In this document: positions 34,973-45,690 of the stretch, piece by piece | Layout: each line of letters begins with the position of its first letter | Position numbering within the stretch: position 1 is the first letter of the stretch | Assembly: GCA_018417955.1 (NCBI GenBank) | Contig: JACTVC010000036.1 | Coordinates: 413,501-477,500, forward strand | DNA length: 64,000 nucleotides | Direction of reading: 5' to 3' | Source of the DNA: Laccaria trichodermophora | Lineage: Eukaryota > Basidiomycota > Agaricomycetes > Agaricales > Hydnangiaceae | The notes under the pieces: generated by a model | Database searches by the model: none | What the model saw: only the letters and a program-made list of their open reading frames with translations | What the model was told of the DNA's origin: nothing | Made by a program: the position numbers and the translations under genes

Positions 34973-36460
34973 ATGAGTGAAGATCATGCGAGACTTTTTG
35001 CACAACCGATCCCAGGTAACGGATCGTCCAGCACTCTGGGATCGAATGCAACTGGACGAGAGGAAGGACCAGCCAACTCTGCTCGAGAGATTGAGCGAGG
35101 CAGGGGCAGTGGATCCACAAATCAACTTGCAGACAGAACCAGCCCTAGTCAGCAGGATGAGAACCCCGATGGAAATGAGCTCACCCCTCAGAGGAACGAA
35201 CCTTCTTGAGAGGACGACGAGAACCCTGACATCGAAGACAACCCCGAGCTCTTTTCAGGACAGAGGCCTCAACTCGAGGAAGAATCTATCGAATACATGG
35301 ATGATGTCGTCGATAAATTCAGGAAAGGAGAAATCACGAAGCTCAAAGCCCTATCGAACATCATATCAATCCTCGACTTCGATCCTTCCAGGACCAATAG
35401 AGCCAAAGATGCCGCAGTCGAATATTATGCCAAAACTCTCGATGAATACGAGGCTCTCTCTTCTTCAGCGTCTAAGCGGGGAAAGCACGCCGAGATCGGA
35501 TTACAACCGAACCGAGTTCAGTCAGGCGAACCCGAATCGAGGAACGTCGATGCAGATCGAGCCATCGACGAACTCATCTCTCACATTAGTCGAGAATCGA
35601 ACAAATCGAAAAGGGGAAACTCCCCTTCAGGGTCTGACAATGAAGGCGACATTGACGAGCCATCCAACAAGAAGCGACGAGTTTTCGAATCTGAAATGCC
35701 ATGGTACATTCGCGAAGACGAAGCCAGGCGAAGCAGAAATAGAGATTGCGAAGAATCACGACGACTCCTCCAACTCTTCGCTCGCGATTATAAGGTCGTC
35801 CGTCAATGGATCCAAAACTCAAGAACAGCCCCACTTGGTTTCCCCACTTCGGAATGGGACAACATCGTCAAGGGACAAGCCGTCAATCTTGACGCTGTGT
35901 TCTCGTCATTGCACCATGTATCCGCTCCTAAAGAGAACATTGGACGCGTGGGATCAACTGAAATATCCCTTGGAAGATCAGAACCAGTGAAGAAAGTCCA
36001 AACGAGTGGCGAGTGGACCAGTGCCTGGAACGCCACCGTCAAAGCGATTAAATTTGCTTTCCCTCACCGTGAACAAGAACTCCGTGACTACGGTGAGTAC
36101 ATTGAGGGGCATTTCTCCGCAAGAGTTGCATCCGCCCATCGAAAGATTATCCTCTATGACATGGCCATCCGAAACGAAGTCGGGGGCAGTCAGAATGCGC
36201 TGCTCACAGACACCCACCGCTTCATGAGATTCTATTCAGCCATCCTCATGCCAGATGGGGTCGAATCTGACCATGCCAGATTGGGAAACAAGCGATCCAC
36301 TGGAAAGGGAGGGAAATCAGAAATCTGTAACCGCTTCAACTCAAGTAATGGGTGCAGAAATTCAGTCGACGACTGCAGATTCAAACATGCTTGCAAACGA
36401 TGCAAGCGTACAGGACATGGGCAGAAAGACTGCGACGTCAAAGAGGGATCTAACGCATGA
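34973..36460 (+). pseudogene. Ngaro gag-like protein, one internal stop
   Basis: ATG 34973; the same frame runs 495 codons to TGA 36458-36460 but is interrupted by TGA at 35207-35209 (after RNEPS), where CGA arginine fits. A downstream ATG at 35297 opens 387 intact codons. Composition: Ser/Asn/acidic-rich N-terminus, charged middle with SNKKRRVFE (possible nuclear signal), then a Cys/His C-terminus with a C3H-like finger (CNRFNSSNGCRNS..CRFKH) and a CCHC-like knuckle (CKRCKRTGHGQKDC). The role would be packaging of element RNA. If translation can begin at 35297 a nearly full Gag could still be made. Confidence 0.8.
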
Positions 36461-38267
36461 TCTGCGACCGAAATATCTCAGGTACAACATTTGGGATGGA
36501 GGGAACACTTTCACTCGGTCATCCGCTGACTGGACGGAAACTGCAACTCCCTTACCTGAGATTCCAGCCTGCGAACTGCGCAACCCGGTTGCCAGTCGAA
36601 CAATTCGAGAGAACCGCCACTTATTTGACATTGTCACACCCATTTTTGTCGACCGCTTTGAAGAACTACTTGAAACTCACCCAAACAAACCATTTGTCAA
36701 GTCGGTATGCAAAGGGCTCAGAGAGCCTTGGGCCGATACCCACTTTGGCGACTATCCCGACACGCTTGACCTATCTTTACCAGAACCTGACAACCCTGAC
36801 GAAGCCCAGTTCCTCAGGGACCAGCGCGATCACGAAATCTTCAAAGGGCGTTTCTCCGAATCATTTGGGGACAAACTCTTACCTGGCATGTACTGCATGC
36901 CTGTTTTCGCCGTTCCTAAACCTCACTCCACTGATCTGAGAATGGTCACTGATCAGAGTGCTGGAAGATTCTCCCTCAACAGTATGATTCCTCGTGAAGA
37001 CATCATTGGATATCCGCTCGACAATTTACAGCATCTCGGACAATTTCTTATCTCCATGCACGAGTGCTCTCCTCACTCACCTCGCGTGCTTTTCAAATCA
37101 GATGTAGCTGAAGCTTACCGTTTACTTCCAGTTCACCCTTACTGGCAGATCAAACAGGTTAATCGAATCGGCGGATCCCTGCATGTGGACAGAAACACCG
37201 CCTTCGGTGGTCGCGGTTCAGGCTGCAACTGGATCGCCTTCATGTCTTTGGTGTCATGGATTGCCAAGAAGAAAAGGGCCATCGAGCTCCTGGGTACGTA
37301 CTCGGATGACTCTTTTGGCCCAGAACTTTCTTCAAACGTATCATGGTATCAACCTTACCACAAATTCATGCCTACGAACCAAGTCAAGCTGCTCGAGTTA
37401 TGGGACGAAATCAACTTACCCCACAAAGAGAGTAAACAGGTCTTCGGTTCACCGCTAACCATCATTGGCATAGAAGTTGACGCTGACACGCTCTCCATGA
37501 CCATGCCACCCGACACCTTACACCAATTGATCATTGCTATCCACGACTTCATCTCCACAAAACATAAATTCACCCTACGCGAATGGCAGAGACTCGCTGG
37601 TTGGATCAATTGGAGTTTCAATGTCTTCCCTTTGCTCAGACCTGCGCTGAATAACTTTTATGCTAAAATAGGTGGGAAGTCAGCCCCAAATCAAGTTGTC
37701 AGAGTCAACAATGCTGTCCGCTCTGATCTCTCATGGGCCGCAAACCACCTCGAACATGATACTGGCGTTCGGCTCATCCACCAAATTTATTGGAACGCTG
37801 ACTCTGCGGACGTTACACTTTTCTGCGATGCCTGTCTACAAGGAATGGGTTTTTGGTTGCCTGACAAATGTGTCGGCTTCTATTCACCCACTCCAGACGA
37901 CACCACAGATGAGCACATTTTCTTTTTAGAAGCCTTGTGTGTCCTTTCGGCACTCCGCCATGTCACCGATGTCCTCCGTGCACCCCCGGCAACAAAGGTC
38001 CTTATCTACACTGATAACGACAACACCGTTGCGATTTTCAACACACTAAGATGCCTCCCACATTACAATCCTATCCTCATAGATGCCGCTGACACATGCA
38101 TCCATCACAACATACAGCTTAGAGTTCTTCACATCGCCGGCGAACTTAATTGCGTCGTGGATGCCATCTCCAGACACAACTTCGACTTGGCACGCAAGTA
38201 TGTCCCCAACCTCACCATTTCACCTTTTCTACCCCCTCAATTACCGCTGGGGGCTCCCAAAAAATGA
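36255..38267 (+). CDS. Ngaro reverse transcriptase-RNase H
   Basis: An intact frame of 670 codons, overlapping gag by about 200 bp in another frame, so the true start may lie nearer 36450. RT landmarks: FAVPKPHSTDLRMVTDQS, FKSDVAEAYRLLPVHP (first catalytic Asp) and the YSDDSF box (Asp pair 37305-37310). RNase H landmarks: FCDACLQGMGFW (Asp at 37827), FFLEAL (Glu), IYTDND (Asp) and VVDAISR. Ends TGA 38265-38267, overlapping the recombinase ATG. All catalytic residues are visible, so the enzyme could be active. It copies element RNA and removes the RNA strand. Confidence 0.93.
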   Translation: MGSNLTMPDWETSDPLEREGNQKSVTASTQVMGAEIQSTTADSNMLANDASVQDMGRKTATSKRDLTHDLRPKYLRYNIWDGGNTFTRSSADWTETATPLPEIPACELRNPVASRTIRENRHLFDIVTPIFVDRFEELLETHPNKPFVKSVCKGLREPWADTHFGDYPDTLDLSLPEPDNPDEAQFLRDQRDHEIFKGRFSESFGDKLLPGMYCMPVFAVPKPHSTDLRMVTDQSAGRFSLNSMIPREDIIGYPLDNLQHLGQFLISMHECSPHSPRVLFKSDVAEAYRLLPVHPYWQIKQVNRIGGSLHVDRNTAFGGRGSGCNWIAFMSLVSWIAKKKRAIELLGTYSDDSFGPELSSNVSWYQPYHKFMPTNQVKLLELWDEINLPHKESKQVFGSPLTIIGIEVDADTLSMTMPPDTLHQLIIAIHDFISTKHKFTLREWQRLAGWINWSFNVFPLLRPALNNFYAKIGGKSAPNQVVRVNNAVRSDLSWAANHLEHDTGVRLIHQIYWNADSADVTLFCDACLQGMGFWLPDKCVGFYSPTPDDTTDEHIFFLEALCVLSALRHVTDVLRAPPATKVLIYTDNDNTVAIFNTLRCLPHYNPILIDAADTCIHHNIQLRVLHIAGELNCVVDAISRHNFDLARKYVPNLTISPFLPPQLPLGAPKK

Positions 38268-39283
38268 TCCCAACCACCGTACGTGCCAAGCAACCCTACC
38301 GGGAGGCCTGGTCACAAGAGAAGCTGCTGAGAGAACGCGCCATTGCTCTCGGTCAAGCCATCGACAACTCCACGTGGAAGAACTACGGTTCTGCCCTCAA
38401 TTCATACCTCAATTTCATCAAGTTGCATAACTTTCCCCTGGACCCAACTCCCGATACGCTCAGTCTTTTTACAGTTTACATGTGTCACCACATCAAGCCT
38501 GGATCCGTCGCAACTTACCTATCTGGCATCTGCCAACAACTCGAACCCTATTTCCCTGATGTACGCACCGCTCGCAACTCTGCTCTTGTACATCGTACAT
38601 TGCAGGGCTGCAGGCGTCTGCGTGGGACACCTACCACCCGCAAACGCGCTCTCACACTCAACGACCTCGAGACAGTCGCCAACGCCCTGGGCAACTCTTT
38701 TGATTACGACGACATGCTCTTCCTCGCTCAGCTACTCACAGGCTTCTTCGCCCTTTTCCGCTTGGGAGAATTAACTTACCCAGATGACCCACAACTCAGA
38801 GACCCTCGAAAACTCTCCAAACGAACGTCTGTCCACTTATCTGACATGTCCTTTCAGTTTTTCCTGCCTGGCCATAAGGCCGACAGGTTCTTTGAAGGCA
38901 ATACCATCATCGTCAGAAGAAACAACCGTGCTTTCGACCCCTACAAGCGCTTTGTGGCATACCTAAATGCACGAGACCACAAGTTCCCTTTTAGCTCCCC
39001 CCTCTGGCTCACCAGCACCGGTGTTGTGCCCACCCGGTCTTTCTTCATCAAACGTCTACGTCGTTTTTTCGGGACCGACACCGCGGGACAATCTCTCAGA
39101 GCAGGCGGAGCCACCTCCCTCGCCGAAAATGGTGTACCACCGTCTATTATTCAAGCAATCGGCAGATGGGCCTCTGACGCTTTCAAGATATATATCCGAA
39201 AAAACCCTGTTCTTATCCAGGCGTTACTTTTTGGCCAAACCGCACGCGCTGCATCTTCTTACATCCACGCTTTGGATTCGTAA
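38264..39283 (+). CDS. Ngaro tyrosine recombinase
   Basis: ATG 38264 overlaps the upstream stop as ATGA; the frame is also open back to 38150, so an earlier ATG cannot be excluded. About 339 codons. An N-terminal core-binding region (STWKNYGSALNSYLNFIK) is followed by the catalytic region: first Arg in FFALFRLGELTYPDD, second Arg in QSLRAGGATSLAENG (Gln where His is commoner), GRWASDAF, and the probable nucleophile Tyr in KIYIRKNP. It would insert the circular cDNA without duplicating the target, consistent with the clean junction seen. Coding frame intact. Confidence 0.92.
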   Translation: MIPTTVRAKQPYREAWSQEKLLRERAIALGQAIDNSTWKNYGSALNSYLNFIKLHNFPLDPTPDTLSLFTVYMCHHIKPGSVATYLSGICQQLEPYFPDVRTARNSALVHRTLQGCRRLRGTPTTRKRALTLNDLETVANALGNSFDYDDMLFLAQLLTGFFALFRLGELTYPDDPQLRDPRKLSKRTSVHLSDMSFQFFLPGHKADRFFEGNTIIVRRNNRAFDPYKRFVAYLNARDHKFPFSSPLWLTSTGVVPTRSFFIKRLRRFFGTDTAGQSLRAGGATSLAENGVPPSIIQAIGRWASDAFKIYIRKNPVLIQALLFGQTARAASSYIHALDS

Positions 39284-39524
39284 CGCGAACAGTCCCCTTT
39301 TTTCTCCTACCATACAGACTTTACTTACTCACGAATTTTTTCCTCTTTATTGTACAGACTTTTTTACTGCCCTCACCACCACCTACGACACGGACGTAAT
39401 TTCCCCCCTACCAATATCATACACGCATGTATTCCTTCCACCTTTCCCCTCGCTCCTCTCATCAACCACTATGTGATCTCATCAGCCCCCCTTTTTTCTT
39501 TTCTCTTTTATTTATATAGGAATA
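39284..39524 (+). other. Ngaro 3' non-coding region
   Basis: About 240 bp, T/C-rich, between the recombinase stop and repeat B1. No further gene. Confidence 0.6.
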
Positions 39525-40179
39525 TAGCCATACCTCGAGTGGAAACGTGTCGGAATCTGGCGCGCGCCGCACCAGATCTCCTGACTTTGGCTATTAGCTC
39601 TCGTGACACCGTCACTCATATCGCCTCTGCATCACGCAAAGCCCAGGTGTCATTGGTCGAGTTTAAACAAGGTGTTTACTCAAGTCCAATGAAAACCGAC
39701 CAAGGCTAAGTTGCACGCATACAACCGCAGTCATGTGTCCGCTGACACATGACTACTAAGAGCCGCTGCTCTCAACCCACGTAATCCACGCCTGGATATG
39801 CACTTCGAGGACCTAACATATTTTTAGGTCAGCCCCTCACGGTTGAGGAGTGAGATTGAGACGCCCCTTTCCGCCAGGCTCTTGTCTTGACATCTCACTC
39901 CTCAACCAGGTATGATTTCTCATTCTCTATCTAGGCTCTCGTCTTGATATTTTACTCCGCTATCCAGTAACATACATCTTTCTCGTCACCCTCCCACCCA
40001 CTTCCTTTTCATATACTACATATTACTAGTAGTACAATTGATGTATGTAGCCATACCTCGAGTGGAAACGTGTCGGAATCTGGCGCGTGCCGCACCAGAT
40101 CTCCTGACTTTGGCTATTAGCTCTCGTGACACCGTCACTCATATCGCCTCTGCATCACGCAAAGCCCAGGTGTCATTGG
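39525..40179 (+). repeat. Ngaro B1-A2-B2 repeat block
   Basis: B1 39525-39656 ends GGTGTCATTGG and abuts A2 (TCGAGTTTAAAC) at 39656/39657, the junction expected in a circular intermediate. A2 runs to 39989; 58 bp later B2 (40048-40179) repeats B1. Confidence 0.95.
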
Positions 40180-40637
40180 ATATTATAAGAACCATAATCT
40201 ATTTTTAGTTTGTGTTATATTAAGCAGAGGAAGACAGAAAAGCCAAAAATGTACCACACATTTTTTCATTCCGAACATTAGTAGTGCCAGCCTTTTCTTT
40301 ACAAGATTTTGTAGTGTTATCTTTGTCTATTAGAAAAATTTGTAGTGTGCGCTTTTTTGATTATAGAAATTTGTAGTGTGCACTTTTTTGATTACAGAAA
40401 TTTGTAGTGTGCGCTTTTTTCATTACAGAAATTTGCAGTCTCCGCTTTTTTGCTTTTTAGCACTACAAAATCTGTAGTCTCTGCTTTTTAGGACTACAAA
40501 TTTGTAGTCACCCCCTTTCTTCTATCAGAGTCACCCTTTTTTGAGACTACAACATCAGTAAGTTTCTGCTTTTTCATTAGAAAGTTTGTAGTGTCAGCCC
40601 TTTAAGACTACAAAATTTGTAGTGTCTGCTTTTCTGA
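40180..40637. repeat. palindrome left arm 3' of Ngaro, with sat2-related array
   Basis: 40180-40262 aligns to 41908-41820 reversed (CATAATCTATTTTTAGTTTG). 40270-40637 is an array of TTTGTAGTGTGCGCTTTTT units, inverted relative to 41415-41800. Confidence 0.85.
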
Positions 40638-40639
40638 TA

Positions 40640-41099
40640 CTGTGGTATTTCAACTGACTGTTCGGCCAATGTGACGCGTGATGGCCTCGAACAGATGGGA
40701 GGGGTGTTCGAAATCAGGATGACAGTGTGACATAGCAGTGAAAGTGTTCGGCCAGGGACAAGTGTTCGTTGAGCGGATCTGGAAGCAACCTTCTTGCCTC
40801 CTCCATAACCTCTCATCTGGTGCAACTCTGTCCTGATTGTGGCCAAAAAAGGTCTAGATGCCTGTAATTTGATATCTACTTCCCATTTGGACATCTGTAG
40901 AAGCAGATTTAGTGAATGATATATAGTTTTGTAATAGTTACAATTGTACGCTGCGCAGCGGAGAAAAATGAGTTTTGACCTTTTTAGGGTAAAATGTCAC
41001 CCTATTCGACCTTCCAAGTGACCTGTGACAAGTGCCCAGATCTGTTCAGTTCATAGGCCGATGTGACAAGTGACCGAACAGTTGGTCGAAATACCACAG
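40640..41099. mobile_element. TA-flanked MITE (460 bp, mariner-like target) at the palindrome centre
   Basis: Inverted ends CTGTGGTATTTCAACTGACT and, reversed, CTGTGGTATTTCGACCAACT, followed by GTTCGG. A TA lies on each side (40638-40639, 41100-41101), the duplication typical of Tc1/mariner. A minus-strand frame of 105 codons (40894-40577) crosses its left end and is not a gene. Confidence 0.85.
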
Positions 41100-41101
41100 T
41101 A

Positions 41102-41414
41102 CCTTGTAGTGTCCCTGGCTCTATGTAGATGCATGGTATATGATTCAAGGTTTGAGAGGAGTTGACTTTGCTCAAGCAGTCCTCCATCCTTCAGCCTTAG
41201 TAAAATTGAACTGATCATGATGTGGTAAGATGTCAGAGAATATAAAGAACATGTGAAAGGCAGGCTATGATCAGACAGGACAGTGACTACAGATATGAAA
41301 AAGGTTGACTGTGGTCAGACAGAGAATGTGGCTATTTGGTTAAAGACAACTCCTCTGAAACATTGAACTATATCTCCTTGTACCTACACAGAGTCAAGGA
41401 TACCAGTACAAACT
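41102..41414. other. spacer at the palindrome centre
   Basis: Roughly 310 bp of unique, AT-rich sequence with GGTCAGACAG-type short repeats. No gene recognised. Confidence 0.4.
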
Positions 41415-42985
41415 TTTTGTAGTCTGAAAAAGCAGACACTACAAACCTTTGTAGTGTCACAAAACAACTTTTGTAGTCCCAAAATGTTGAGGCTACAAAC
41501 TTTTGTAGTGAAAAAGCGCACACTACAAATATTTGTAATCAAAAAAGCGTGCACTACAAATCTTTAAAAAGCGCACCCTACAAATCTCTGTAATAATAAA
41601 AGTGCACACTAACAAACTTTTGTAGTCCTAAAAAGTGCACACTACAAATCTTTGTAATCAAAAAAGCGCACCCATGGAAACTTTTCTAATGAAAAAGCAG
41701 AGAATACAAATTTTGTAATCCTAAAAAGGAGAGACTACATATTTTTCTAATGAAAAAAGCGGACACTACGAACTTACTTGGGCAAAAGCTGCTGGTAAAT
41801 ATATGTAAAGAAACTCTGAAATGAGCATGTGCAGTACATTTTTGGCTTTTCGGTCTCCCTCTGGTTAATATAACACAAACTAAAAATAGATTATGGGTCC
41901 TATAATATTTAAGCATATGTCCCATCAATTTCCCCATCAAAAACACTTACTTAAGGATTAGGTGGATGCGAGAGCATGCATTTGGATGACGACTTGGCAA
42001 TAGCATTGATTTTGAACACGGCCAAACAAGAGCCTTTTTAATAGAAAAGGTGACACTACAATCGTCATGTGAGATCATCTGCATGTGATCTCACGTGCGA
42101 GTTTGAACATCACAATGTCACAAGTTGTGATGTGGCTTGCTTTCAACCAACCACCACCACCACATCCTCAACAACACCAACACTGTCGACAACGCCAACG
42201 GTGACGAGCGTCCAGCACCATCGACCGAGCGTCCAGCACCATTGACGAGCGCCCAGCACTATCGACGAGCGCCCATCAACGAACAGCGACGATGGTCCAC
42301 CACACCAACGGCGACAAGGCCCAGCACGCCACAAAGGCCCAACACGCAACAAGGGCCATTACCACCACCTTCGACGAACGGTAAGAAGCACCCACCACCA
42401 CACCAATGGCAACGAGCGCCCAGCACCATCCACGAACGCCCATGGCCACCATCAACGATCGCCGACAGGCGCCCAACATCACCATCGACAAGTGGCGACC
42501 AGCGCCCACCACCACCATCGACGAACGACGAGGAGGGCCCCAAACCACCATCGACGGACGGCGACGATCGCCCCACACACCTCGACTCGACGGCCACGTC
42601 ACGGCGTCAGACGACGCCTACACGTGGCAACCATGTGACGCAGACCGATGAGGGACGATGACGACGACGATAAGTCGTCATCGTCGGTTTACATTAGATA
42701 CGTTAAGCTGGCCCACGACCGCTATCACACCCACCTCACTAACGCGACACCACGTCCGTCGACCGCCCACTTGCGGTTGACGGCTAGCACCCGCCACGTC
42801 ACCCCTACTCAAAGGGAAGGGCATGCCGCCTGTCAACAGCCACGTCACGGCGTGAAACGACATCAAACGACGCCTACGCACAACAACGGAACGACAGGGA
42901 GAACAAATGACGACAAACGGCGACCACGACGAAGACACGCCGAGCGCCCACCACCACGAACGGCGATGAGCGCCCACCACCATCG
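41415..42985. repeat. inner right arm of the palindrome
   Basis: Contains the inverted sat2-related array (41415-41800), a segment with the empty Ngaro site (41800-42120) and the CpG-rich core (42130-42985). It is clearly homologous to 31986-32429, 33951-34601 and 40180-40637 but with many indels, unlike the near-identical outer arm. Confidence 0.75.
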
Positions 42986-45470
42986 GCAAACCGCGACGAG
43001 GGCCGTGAAACCACTCTCAACCCTCCCTCCCCTCTCCCTCACTTATTCTCCCCTTCCCTCACTCCCCCCCCTTCCCTCACTCCCTGCTCCCTTCCCTCAC
43101 TCCCTGCTCCCTTCCCTCCCTTCCTCCTCCCTTCCCTCCCTTCCTCCTCTCTTCCCTCCCTTCCTCCTCCCTTCCTCCTCCCTTCCCTCCCTTCCTCCTC
43201 CCTTCCCTCCCTCCCTCCTCCCCTTCACTCCCTCCTCCCTTCCCTTCCCTTCCCTTCCCTCCCTTAATCCCTCTCTTACTCCCCCCCTTAATCCCTCTCT
43301 TACTCTATCCCTTAATAACTCCCTTACTCCCTCCCTTCCCCCTTCCCTCCCTCCCTCCTCCCTTTATGTAACATTGAATGTATTAAAATACCTCTATGTA
43401 GTTATTAATTAAATACATCTTAATTTTATCTGTTGAGCTCTAAATGATGATATTTAAATGTCATAAGGATTAAGTTATCAGCAGAAGTGATAAGTAATAA
43501 GTCACATCACTTGTAAGTGGAATCTCTGGTATGATTCCATTGGTATGATTCTGTCTCTATGGGATGATTCCATTCCTATGGTATGATCCCATCTCTTTGG
43601 TATGATTCCATTGGAATGATTCCGCCTCTATGGGATGATTCCATTCCTATGGTATGATTCCTATGGTATGATCCCATCTCTTTGGTATGATTCCATTGGA
43701 ATGATTCCGCCTCTATGGGATGATTCCATTCCTATGGTATGATTCCGTTGGTATGATACCATCTCTTTGGTATGATTCCGTTGGTATGATACCATCTCTT
43801 TGGTATGATTCCATTGGTATGATTCCGCCTCTATGGGATGATTCCATTCCTATGGTATGATTCCGTTGGTACAATCCCATCTCTTTGGTATGATTCCATT
43901 GGTATGATTCCACCTCTATGGGATGATTCCATTGGTACAATCCCATCTCTTTGGTATGATTCCATTTCTATGGTATGATTCCATTTCTATGGTATGATTC
44001 CATTCCTACAGTACTTATGGTAACCTGTCATCCTGTATATTCTGTTCAATGATCTTAGCTGGCATCTGTCTCATGTGTAATGGCGTGGTAGTACTGTACT
44101 TTCATTATGCATGACATAGGACCATCATATTTCCTTATATTTGTCATCTTAATATATTGTGTTGCGTTCATAACAAATATATCTACTTCTTGCCACAACA
44201 TTTATTACATGTGGTTTGAGTCACAGCTACAGCTAGGCAGTCTTATGCCTCCACTCCATGATACCAGAGCCCTGCATTGGGTGACAGTGCTCCAGTTCCA
44301 GGGTCACAGTTGCAGTTACAGTACTGTTACATGGAACCACAACATCAACTCAACCATTTATCCCTTGCCTATTCTCTGGTACAGTATGATTCCATCTCTA
44401 TTGTATGATTCTGAAGACATGTGGGATAAGGAATTGGCAATCTGTTCCAAGAGCATCTCCCAAGTTGCTCCCTCATAGGTGAATGTCCATAGCATTTGTT
44501 CATATTGCTGTCAATGTTATGGACTTCTTCACCATCCCTGATTAATTGTATGAAAGACAGAATTTTGATTTAAATTAGAATAGCTATATTTAATAATGAT
44601 ACCTTGAAGCTTGTAATTAAAAGTCTTGGTCTGCTTGTGTTCATATGTTCAAATCAAAATTCCCCACAATGCCAGCTCTGCTGAGTGGCAGATATGAGGA
44701 GATTCCAAATCCAAGTTTTTTGATGATCCCATTCCTATGGAATGACCCCATACTTCATAAATGGCAAATTTTAAACATATTCTATCTGAAGAAGGCATCC
44801 TTGCCTTGGGTAGTAATTTGGCTAAAGTTCATGCCTTTGCAATGAATAAAGTCTTGCAAAATTCTTGTTTTCCTTCAGAGGCCATGCCATTGTGATGGAT
44901 ACAACATTAATTTATTTGTCATGAATATAAATGGCCTGGCAAGATATACACTTTTAAGTGGCTTGTGATGGATTATCCACAGTGTAAATGGCCAAACCCT
45001 GGGATAAAGCCCAATCAAGCTAATTTTCAAAGGATCAAGTTCACCCTATAGCCTCCACTTGTAGCTTAAATGTCTGAAGAAATCTGAAGAACCAGTCCAC
45101 AAAAAATGGAGCCCAATGGATCAGTATTGCAGCCTGGAGAAATAATTTTCATATTTTGTAAAAAGGACCCCAGACACCCTGTGACAGCTATGGAATGATG
45201 GTATGGTATGGAATGGAATGGAATGGTATGGTATGGTATGGAATGGTATGGTATGGTATGGTATGGTATGGTATGGTATGGTATGGTATGGTATGAGGTG
45301 GAATGGTATGGTATGGTATGGTATGAGGTGGAATGGTATGTGGTATCCATACCATGGTATGATGGAATTGGTATGAGGGTCATACCACTCTGAAATGGGG
45401 TACCACTAAGGTTCCCTAATTCAAAGAATTGGATAACCTCATAGGTACCCAAAAATGGGTGACTGAAGTG
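42986..45470. repeat. right outer arm of the palindrome
   Basis: Reverse complement of about 31820-29290, near-identical. Pyrimidine tract 43015-43367, GGTATGATTCC array 43535-44005, non-coding DNA 44005-45180 and GGTATG microsatellite 45190-45345. No gene. Confidence 0.9.
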
Positions 45471-45690
45471 CTATTGCCACATCATCCGTCTCTCACATCA
45501 TGCCCAAGTTGGCTTTCAAGCTAGAGAAGGCTATTCATGTTGATACCTACTCAATACATAGTCAATTTACAATATGACCTGACTCAAAGACACATCCAAG
45601 GATGAATCAACCCATCATCCTATAGCCCTTAAAGAGCTGTATCAAACCTGACTATGTTTGGGACAGTGTGAAAGACAAACTCTTCCAATT
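45471..45690. other. right-arm segment opposite the Harbinger site
   Basis: Only about 220 bp here replace the interval that holds the Harbinger on the left arm. It is not simply the empty site: a block near 45535 (TTGATACCTACTCAATAC) resembles 29250 in the same rather than the opposite orientation. Confidence 0.4.

Larger units (their letters stand above)
34602..40179 (+). mobile_element. Ngaro-type tyrosine-recombinase (DIRS-order) retroelement, near-complete
   Basis: Split direct repeats in the order A1 (34602-34934), coding region, B1 (39525-39656), A2 (39657-39989), B2 (40048-40179). A1 and A2 are both 333 bp and B1 and B2 both 132 bp, nearly identical. The three genes gag, RT-RNase H and tyrosine recombinase lie in overlapping frames; no methyltransferase domain is seen, as in Ngaro. 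The boundaries are exact because the homologous site on the right arm is empty: GCTTAA joins ATATTATA there (41908/41909) with no bases gained or lost, so there is no target duplication, as expected for recombinase-mediated integration. Confidence 0.95.

Noticed and set aside
40577..40894. 105-codon minus frame across the MITE
   Set aside because: It crosses the TIR and flanking satellite and has no recognisable domain.
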